Notes under the pieces: model-generated
The model's input: only the letters and a program-made list of their open reading frames with translations
What the model was told of the DNA's origin: nothing
The model's database searches: none
Shown here: in pieces, positions 58,007-64,000 of the stretch
How positions within the stretch are numbered: position 1 is the stretch's first letter
Layout of the letters: each line of letters starts with the position of its first letter
Assembly (NCBI GenBank): GCA_001465935.1
Contig: LNKV01000030.1
Location: 131,443 to 195,442 of the forward strand
DNA length: 64,000 bases
Direction: 5' to 3'
DNA from: Clarireedia homoeocarpa
Taxonomy: Eukaryota; Ascomycota; Leotiomycetes; Helotiales; Rutstroemiaceae
Translations under genes and position numbers: made by a program

Positions 58007-59218
58007 CTACCCAAATATTTTCTGCCAAATGCTTGTAGAAGGCTTGCGTCCATACACATGATTCACACAAGCGTCCTTATGATCAAACCTCCCCGCCCTA
58101 CTATGCCTCTGCCCACTCCCCCAAACATTAATAGGCAGCACCCCCAACCCTCTCATATTCACTTCCTCCCTATCCCTCACATCCCTCCCATCCACCCAAA
58201 CCGGGGTCTTCAAATGCCTAAACTTCTTCCACGTCACCCTCCTCTCCAACCCCGCATCCATATCCCGTACAGGATGCGCATTAATCAACGACTCACTCAA
58301 CCCATCCAACACCACATCCGTCAACATCCCCCCTCCACAGATCTCCCCCACCTCCTTATCCCCCACCACCGCCCCTTTCGCAAGCCTCTCCGCATGCGCA
58401 ATACACCGCACAATCGCCTTTCGAAGCAACGGATCGAACCGCTCCGGCGCCCACATCGCATATGTTGCAAACGCAAAACTCCGAGACCAGCCCCACTTCT
58501 CGCGTACATTCGCCGCCATATAGGGCTCGTCGATATCAACGCCTAGCACTAGACTGATGCGTCGGGGCCCCATGTCCGGCTTGTACCCTTTCGTGAGCGA
58601 GACGTTGGCCGCGATATGTAGTTGTCGTGGAGAGCGGCCGAGGATTTCTCGCATCGGTGGGCAGTCCGCGATGGCGAGACGCGGCCATATGTCAGGTTCG
58701 AGGAAGAAGCCCCCGTGGTAGTAGAGGAGGAGCCAGCGGTAGAGGTGCGTGGTTATGGCGGGGTGGAGAGAGAGGGTGTGTGCGATTTGGGGGATGGTTT
58801 GGTAGGTGGTGAGGAGGTCGCCGGGGTTGGAGGGGTGGATTTGTTTGATTTCCCAGTCAGGGTTGGTGGTGCGCCATTGCTGGGTCCAGTCGGCCCAGAG
58901 GGCTGCTTCAGAGGGTGAGGTGATTTGCCAGATTGTGCGGGCAGCAGTGAGGGGTTGGCTTTGTTGTGGGGGAAGAGAGGATCGTGCGGTTTGTTCGATG
59001 AGAAAGAGTTTCTTTTCGAGGAGTTCTTCGTAGGTGTGGTTCGCTAGTTGCCGGTACGGTGATGCGTGTTCGAAGATAGGCTTACTTAGATGCTCGGGCC
59101 CTACATTGGTGACCGGCGTAGTGGGAACCCGGGATCGTAGGATGAGGGTGAAGAGGGTCAGGAAGAAGAAGTAAAGGAGTGTACGGAATCTGCGAGCGAA
59201 TGGCGGATTCAACATCAT
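58007..59218 (-). CDS. GT32/Och1-like type II Golgi glycosyltransferase
   Basis: Intronless, 403 residues. A short basic cytoplasmic N-terminus is followed by a single signal anchor (LLYFFFLTLFTLIL, about residues 14-28), the usual type II Golgi layout. The catalytic region has RTIWQITSPSE, ITTHLYRWLLLYYHGGFFLEPDIWP and later GLGVLPINVWGSGQRHS. In the GT32 family the GGxYxDxD motif binds the metal and nucleotide sugar; here it reads GGFFLEPDIW, so the first Asp is Glu. It probably adds a sugar, often mannose, to glycoproteins or glycolipids. Activity with the altered motif is uncertain. Confidence 0.82.
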   Translation of the reverse strand: MMLNPPFARRFRTLLYFFFLTLFTLILRSRVPTTPVTNVGPEHLSKPIFEHASPYRQLANHTYEELLEKKLFLIEQTARSSLPPQQSQPLTAARTIWQITSPSEAALWADWTQQWRTTNPDWEIKQIHPSNPGDLLTTYQTIPQIAHTLSLHPAITTHLYRWLLLYYHGGFFLEPDIWPRLAIADCPPMREILGRSPRQLHIAANVSLTKGYKPDMGPRRISLVLGVDIDEPYMAANVREKWGWSRSFAFATYAMWAPERFDPLLRKAIVRCIAHAERLAKGAVVGDKEVGEICGGGMLTDVVLDGLSESLINAHPVRDMDAGLERRVTWKKFRHLKTPVWVDGRDVRDREEVNMRGLGVLPINVWGSGQRHSRAGRFDHKDACVNHVYGRKPSTSIWQKIFG

Positions 59219-60005
59219 TGGTTTGTGGCATGGTGTGTGAACATAGTTCTAGAAGTCGTGGATGAGGGTCTAGGAGCGGGAAGTTATTGAGTGAAGAAAG
59301 GGGTGTGTGGCTATGACATTTCAACCGCGCGTTTGTTTGGAACACCTCGCGACAACCGCAACCTAGGAGATATGAAGATATAGTTTTCTTCCTTTTCTTT
59401 TACATATCAATGTTATGGAAAAGTCTCTCGAGCAGCGTTTTGTAGTGTTAGACATGTCGTGCTACTCGTACTGCAGATCGGCAGCCAAGGCGTAAAATTG
59501 TCTCATAAAATCCTTTCTTGGACAATCCATTGGACAACTCGCATCCATTGGAGATGGTCGCTACAATTGTACTCTGCTCATCTAGTGATGAAGAGACAGA
59601 CAAGATCTCTCTGGGCTAGAACTTGTTCGATTGAATGTTCACAATGTGTACTAGGCCATCTAGTGATGAAAAGACATGAATGCGCTGGTTCATGCTCAAC
59701 AGAGGTAGTGAACAACAACTCTCGATACTACTCACAAAGACTTTGCAAACAATTCTGGTGAATAACACTGTTATTTGATGCATAATTATTCTTCAAGCGA
59801 AGTTTGCGTCTCAAAACAGTACTGCCTATGCATCATAAAGAAGTGGCGGCTAAAGTATATCTTTGATTGCCTCCCTGCGTTGCATTCGAGACCCAACATT
59901 GCCACGAGTGTAGACATTGCCATTTCCTTATTTCGAGTCGCTAGAAGTCTTGAAAGAAGATCTAGCAAATAGCCACTTTCACTTACCTTTAAGCAACAGA
60001 GGAAA
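59219..60005. other. Intergenic region with a 20-bp direct repeat
   Basis: Divergent region between the GT32-like gene (-) and the paralogue pair (+). Contains the repeat listed separately. No supported gene. Confidence 0.5.
59579..59676. repeat. 20-bp direct repeat, two copies 78 bp apart
   Basis: CATCTAGTGATGAAGAGACA at 59579 and the same with one change (AAAGACA) at 59657; the TGTACT just upstream is also shared. Might be paired regulatory sites or a small duplication. Confidence 0.6.
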
Positions 60006-60752
60006 ATGAAACATCTCTCGGGAGGAGCCAAGAGACACCATAGGAGACGATGCGAGGACCTCGAATCGAAATTATGCTGCGATCGCGACGCCTCAACGCC
60101 ATTTAATCAGTTCCAAGCCCAAGTCGAAGAAGAAAAGCATCGGATTATGGAGATACAAGAAGATGAGAAGTCTGTTTCGCGCACCAAGATAGATTCCGGA
60201 CAGCTGCCTTCAGGAACCTCAAAAGATTATTTAGACTATGAAAAGCAAGCGGTTGAAACCATCAGAGATCATTGGATCAAGCAAGGCATTTGGGATGATA
60301 AGTGGACTAAAGATCTATATTTTATCAAAGCGAAATGGAAGCATGAAGAGCCTCTTAAATCTCCACTAGAATTTCATACAAGTGCTGATGAAAAGTCAGG
60401 GTGCTTTACAAATCTCTTCCATAGAAGCAAACCACAGGCAAAAGAATCAACTCGGGACCAGAAGATTTCGCGCGATCGTGAAGCATCCCGGCCATCTGCT
60501 CAGTTCTCCTACCAAATCGCCTTGGAGAAACATCGAATTCTTGTTCAAGGAAGAAATTCGGTTATGCTTAGCCATAGCGAAGTGTACAAAATAGCTTTCG
60601 AGAAAGCCAAGACAACCTGGGTCAATAGAGGAATATGGAATGAGGCTTGGGGCGACTGGCCAGGACCTTGCTGGAAGCATGAAGAACCTTACACTGAAGA
60701 TCTTGTGGATTATGTTTCTGATACAGCTGTAGTAGGGAGACATCGTCACTGA
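60006..60752 (+). CDS. Uncharacterised protein with two W/GIW/HE modules (paralogue A)
   Basis: Intronless, 248 residues. Two copies of one module are seen, at about residues 27-118 and 157-235. Each begins with an ASxPxxQF stretch and EKHRI, has a helix region, then HWIKQGIWDDKW or TWVNRGIWNEAW, and closes with WKHEEP. No signal peptide, membrane segment or Cys/His cluster, and no named domain I recognise. The next gene downstream carries the same two modules. The proteins are charged and probably soluble. The module looks like a lineage-specific fungal family; function unknown. Confidence 0.7.
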   Translation: MKHLSGGAKRHHRRRCEDLESKLCCDRDASTPFNQFQAQVEEEKHRIMEIQEDEKSVSRTKIDSGQLPSGTSKDYLDYEKQAVETIRDHWIKQGIWDDKWTKDLYFIKAKWKHEEPLKSPLEFHTSADEKSGCFTNLFHRSKPQAKESTRDQKISRDREASRPSAQFSYQIALEKHRILVQGRNSVMLSHSEVYKIAFEKAKTTWVNRGIWNEAWGDWPGPCWKHEEPYTEDLVDYVSDTAVVGRHRH

Positions 60753-61562
60753 GTGCCTAGTCCGAGAACTTTGCTTCTCATTCCTGTTCAACTTATGGGT
60801 AGTATACTATGAAAATAAAAGGATTATAGGTCAATTTAGGTAGCACCGAAGTCGACGATTACTACTAATATTCGAGCTCCTGACGGCCTATTTCGGACTG
60901 CCGTGAGAATGGGTGAACTACTTCTCTATCTGAGGCTCAGCTCTGTTGTTTTACTTCTTACCACAAACATCTAATTTACACATGCTCTTGCGAAATTTCT
61001 CATGATTCCTCCTTACGTATTCTGTTCTCTCAAATTGCTGTTATTTCGAACGACTCTTGCTTGATGAATGAGTGAATGATTGACTTGTGCGTGTAGGTTG
61101 TGATTCACGGAACAAGTATGTTCTACCGCTGCACCATCTAGGTCTATGGTGAAAACTCAATGCTGCTACTATTTACAACTATTCTGGAATTGTTTATATC
61201 CGCTTACCAAGCTGTTTTCCCCAATCTGCCACGAATTTACCCGAGTTCAATCCATCGGTGAAGAGACAGACACAGTTACCAAGACAAGCCTGCTAGCACT
61301 GAGGGAGATGAAATCGTTATTCAGAAGCAAGGATCATACGACTGTTCATGAAAAGCAAATCTAGGGACTCGCCTGTTACAATCGTCCTAGGCATCGGCTG
61401 TTCAGCAACTGTATGGTGATTATCCCCTCACAGGACAATACCACAACTTTCTTATATCAAAGACATACTTCATCGCAGTCTTGATCTATCTTTTAATTAT
61501 TCAGTATTCTCACGTAAGAGTTCACATTCCAAAACCAGCATAACTATTACTATCCCCCAACC
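60753..61562. other. Intergenic region between the two paralogues
   Basis: About 0.8 kb. A small ATG frame at 61146-61364 codes 72 residues without recognisable features. The CGGTGAAGAGACAGACA stretch near 61257 recalls the repeat upstream of the first paralogue at 59586. Confidence 0.45.
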
Positions 61563-62315
61563 ATGTCGGGTATACCTAGAGCTCCAGCCGATATGCGTCG
61601 GTTAACGGAACCCGGTCGACAGTTTGAAGACCAGTGCGCAGAGGAAGAAATGCGATTGAGAGATGAGATTTGCCGTGGAGGACCGTACCATGATATCAAG
61701 TACGACCTTAAAGAATCAGCGCGGAATACTGTTAGAGCGCGATGGATCAAGCAAGGTATTTGGATAAATGAATGGGACGGATGTTCTACTGAGAAGTGGA
61801 ACATGTGGGGTCATGAGTTCCCCCAACCAGCTCCAGGGCATAATACCAATCACAGCCGCCAGGCTTCTCGACCTTGCCACCAGTTCTTCTATCAAGTTAT
61901 CGCAGAGAGAGCTCGAATCAACGGGCTCAATGAAAATCTAGCAGGCCCCAAAGGCGAGGAGTTTCAGGCACCCATGTCGGTGGCCGAGGTCAATAAAGCT
62001 GCGTACATTAATACCAAGAATCTCTGGCTCAGAAGGGGAATCTGGGATAGAACATGGGTAGATCCGTTGCCTGGGCTTGCATGGGAGCATGAGTTTCCTG
62101 TCGAATCACGTGCTGCTCAAGCAACGTTCTTGACGGAGTTGAGTCGGGATATCAACATGGATGAAATCAGAGACTACTATGCTCAGCCACAAAGCAACAA
62201 GAACGTCTCGGTCGGAACGCAGACCTCCATAGAGAGCGAAGAACCTGCTGAGCTTGCTGATTCACCTGGAGCTCTATCCTTTAAGGAGAACTACTGGGGT
62301 GGCCAGATCAACTGA
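61563..62315 (+). CDS. Uncharacterised protein with two W/GIW/HE modules (paralogue B)
   Basis: Intronless, 250 residues, same strand and almost same length as the gene before it. Module 1 (about residues 10-90) has QFEDQCAEEEMRL, RWIKQGIWINEW and WGHEFP. Module 2 (about 100-180) has ASRPCHQFFYQVIAERARI, LWLRRGIWDRTW and WEHEFP. A disordered tail of about 70 residues ends it. Tandem duplication of the two-module gene is the simplest origin, and the two genes have since diverged strongly. Function unknown. Confidence 0.7.
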   Translation: MSGIPRAPADMRRLTEPGRQFEDQCAEEEMRLRDEICRGGPYHDIKYDLKESARNTVRARWIKQGIWINEWDGCSTEKWNMWGHEFPQPAPGHNTNHSRQASRPCHQFFYQVIAERARINGLNENLAGPKGEEFQAPMSVAEVNKAAYINTKNLWLRRGIWDRTWVDPLPGLAWEHEFPVESRAAQATFLTELSRDINMDEIRDYYAQPQSNKNVSVGTQTSIESEEPAELADSPGALSFKENYWGGQIN

Positions 62316-63175
62316 GGTTGTTCAGCCACGATAAACTTCCTGCTAAATTTCCTAGGATGCTTTTGTTTTCTTTCCTGGTATCCATTCTTCTTCCCTGACA
62401 CAGAGAGCACCCAACACAACGAAAACTAAGAAAACAGACGTCTAGTCGTTCTCCTTTTCTTCATTCAATTCATTTCATATTCACACACCGTTTCATTCCA
62501 TCAACCCTGTGCATCGCTGGACCAATATTCTGAGAATATGTGCATTGTTGTATTCATCGCCATCATCGCTTATACGAAGTATCTAGCAATCTACCACACT
62601 GCATCCAGGCTGCGGCGTGTGACCTTATGGGCCGGAGTTTCAACTTCTTGTCGCACCTATTAGGATCCTAGTAGATAGAATGGACTACCCAGTAGATTAC
62701 CAAGAATCTGGTATATAACTGTTTTTTTTAGTTATATTTATATATAGTTCCATTTTATGAGTTATAAATAGATTTTTATTATGTGTAGATTATGTAGAGT
62801 CCTTAGTAATCCAATTAGGATTTGACCTATAGGATAGAATCCGATAGATACCTAGTCGATGGGCCATTACCATTAGGCCCGCGCCGCTGCATAACTACAA
62901 TCATATTCTACTTCGAAATGCAGCGTGTAGTTGTTCATGCTGAAAGGCAGGTTCGTAAATGCATCATCACTCGACTTTATCTCGCCACCCCGGATCCTTC
63001 TCGCTGACCCCCCCCCCGCAACCTGTCGGGCCACCTATCTACATGAACAAGAGCAAAACGTTGGTGCAGAGCATGATTACCAGAACCATGCATGATGTTC
63101 GAACATGAGAAGAACAATGTGGGGAGACTTGCCTCTCGAAGCTATGGCCGAGGTACTAGACCGTAGCTCACACCT
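62316..63175. other. Intergenic region, very AT-rich in part
   Basis: 62690-62830 is extremely AT-rich with palindromic ATATAACT..AGTTATAT runs. A stretch at about 62810-62900, on the minus strand, has weak tRNA A-box and B-box resemblance. A run of ten C is at about 63006-63016. May be a decayed element; no gene called. Confidence 0.4.
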
Positions 63176-63992
63176 TCACCAGTCGGCCTCCGAAACATCC
63201 CACTGCGATTCCATTGATTAGCACTGCCCAATAATAAATCATGTGGAGTCCAACAAAGCAATTAAAGTGAATGATGTTGATGATACTTACGGGTATATCC
63301 TCGTCTTTGATATCTACGCAAAGGAAATGTCCACGCAGAACATGATCTTTGTGCTCTTGAGTTTTGAAAAACTTCAGCTTGCTCTGAAGCAAAAAAGCCA
63401 CATGTCTTTGAATTAAAAGGTTTCTTGAGTGCCGCTCAAAGGCACGATAGTACATCGGGGACATGTTAGAGAAGGCATATAGTCCGTGACAGGATTGTAA
63501 TTTCTCAATCTCTACTCGATCTTGTTGATCTCCGGCACTGACCGAGCAGGCATGAGATATTACTTGATTTACTGCGATGATCTTTTCGTAGATCTGGTTG
63601 CGCAATTTCAACGCCAGATTGTCCAGTTTTGGATCCCCCAGGTTGGGCTCGAAATTTGTCTGTCTCACACGCCCATTTCCCATATTTCCCGCTATTATAA
63701 TCATACAGTCTCGAAAGAGATCTGCACAGCGCAACTTAATAGCCAAGAAGAGCAAGTCGCGTTGATTAGCGTCCTTGAACGTTGACAAAAAATCTGGGCT
63801 TAGGTAAAAAGCACCATTCAGTGCCCTTGACACAAGGGGTAGAGCGCAGTAGTAATCCGCCATCGTAACAACGAGGGCGAATTCTTTTAGGTCTGTGATC
63901 TTCCAAGGCTGACCATAGAAGATTCCAATGAACTTGTGAAACGCTTCCTCATGCTTGCTCTTTCGACCATCGAGATCATTTGCGTGGTCAGC
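63176..63992 (-). CDS. BTB-domain-like protein, C-terminal part
   Basis: Visible exons 63992..63291 and 63202..63176; the upstream part lies beyond the window, since a TTAG acceptor and an in-frame stop sit just before 63992. The last exon restores DEDIPWDVSEADW, a typical ending of this family, which supports the 88-bp intron. The visible part starts after the expected BTB fold (HEEAFHKFIGIFYGQPW, then ITDLKEFALVVTMADYYCALPLVSRAL) and is mostly helical. Fungal BTB proteins of this kind are numerous and mostly without known function; some bind cullin ligases. Confidence 0.65.
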
Positions 63993-64000
63993 CTAAGGTG

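Noticed and set aside
1..64000. CRISPR array, prokaryotic operons or phage elements
   Set aside because: Spliced introns and fungal gene families throughout; no regularly spaced repeats with unique spacers.

Overview
The window looks like a chromosomal segment of a filamentous ascomycete. Genes are dense and on both strands, with short spliceosomal introns (about 45-200 bp, GT-AG, branch sites such as CTAAT or CTAAC). The content is fungal throughout: an IQGAP/Rng2 protein, SLX4, ribosomal protein S21, a Class I photolyase, a Pth11-like membrane receptor and plant cell wall enzymes (AA9 LPMO, GH28, GH115). The gene style fits Leotiomycetes/Helotiales, but that lineage is an inference I could not test.

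Layout. 0-3 kb: 3' end of an IQGAP-type cytokinesis scaffold. 3.7-4.8 kb: a protein with a CHORD-like Cys/His module. 5-7 kb: a secreted BBE-like FAD oxidase (minus). 7.1-9.1 kb: poorly coding sequence with two doubtful reading frames. 9.1-10.7 kb: a Pth11/rhodopsin-like membrane protein. 11.4-12.7 kb: GH28 pectinase. 14.7-15.7 kb: AA9 LPMO. 16.4-21.4 kb: full-length ABCA-type transporter (minus). 22.5-23.2 kb: a disordered protein built from two coding minisatellites. 23.8-27.8 kb: GH115 alpha-glucuronidase with eight exons (minus). 28.9-30.5 kb: BuGZ/ZNF207-like zinc-finger protein (minus). 31.9-34.1 kb: mitochondrial malic enzyme. 35.3-35.9 kb: a six-cysteine secreted protein. 36.7-41 kb: a looser stretch with a frameshifted kinase-like gene, a small unknown gene, micro- and minisatellites and a damaged nuclease-like gene. 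41.6-59.2 kb: mostly conserved housekeeping genes: NADAR, proline dehydrogenase, a Tim17-like membrane protein, a small conserved protein, a Nudix hydrolase ending in SKL, SLX4, RPS21, photolyase, an RRM protein and a GT32-like glycosyltransferase. 60-62.3 kb: a tandem pair of paralogues, each with two copies of an unnamed W/GIW/HE module. 63.2-64 kb: C-terminal part of a BTB-like protein running off the end.

How the genes relate. There is no obvious biosynthetic cluster. The first 36 kb are enriched in secreted or surface functions (BBE oxidase, Pth11-like receptor, pectinase, LPMO, glucuronidase, small secreted protein), which fits a plant-associated or saprotrophic lifestyle. From 41 kb on the region is ordinary core genome. 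I rebuilt all multi-exon models by hand from splice signals and reading-frame phase, so exon edges are predictions. No RNA gene, CRISPR array or intact transposon was seen.
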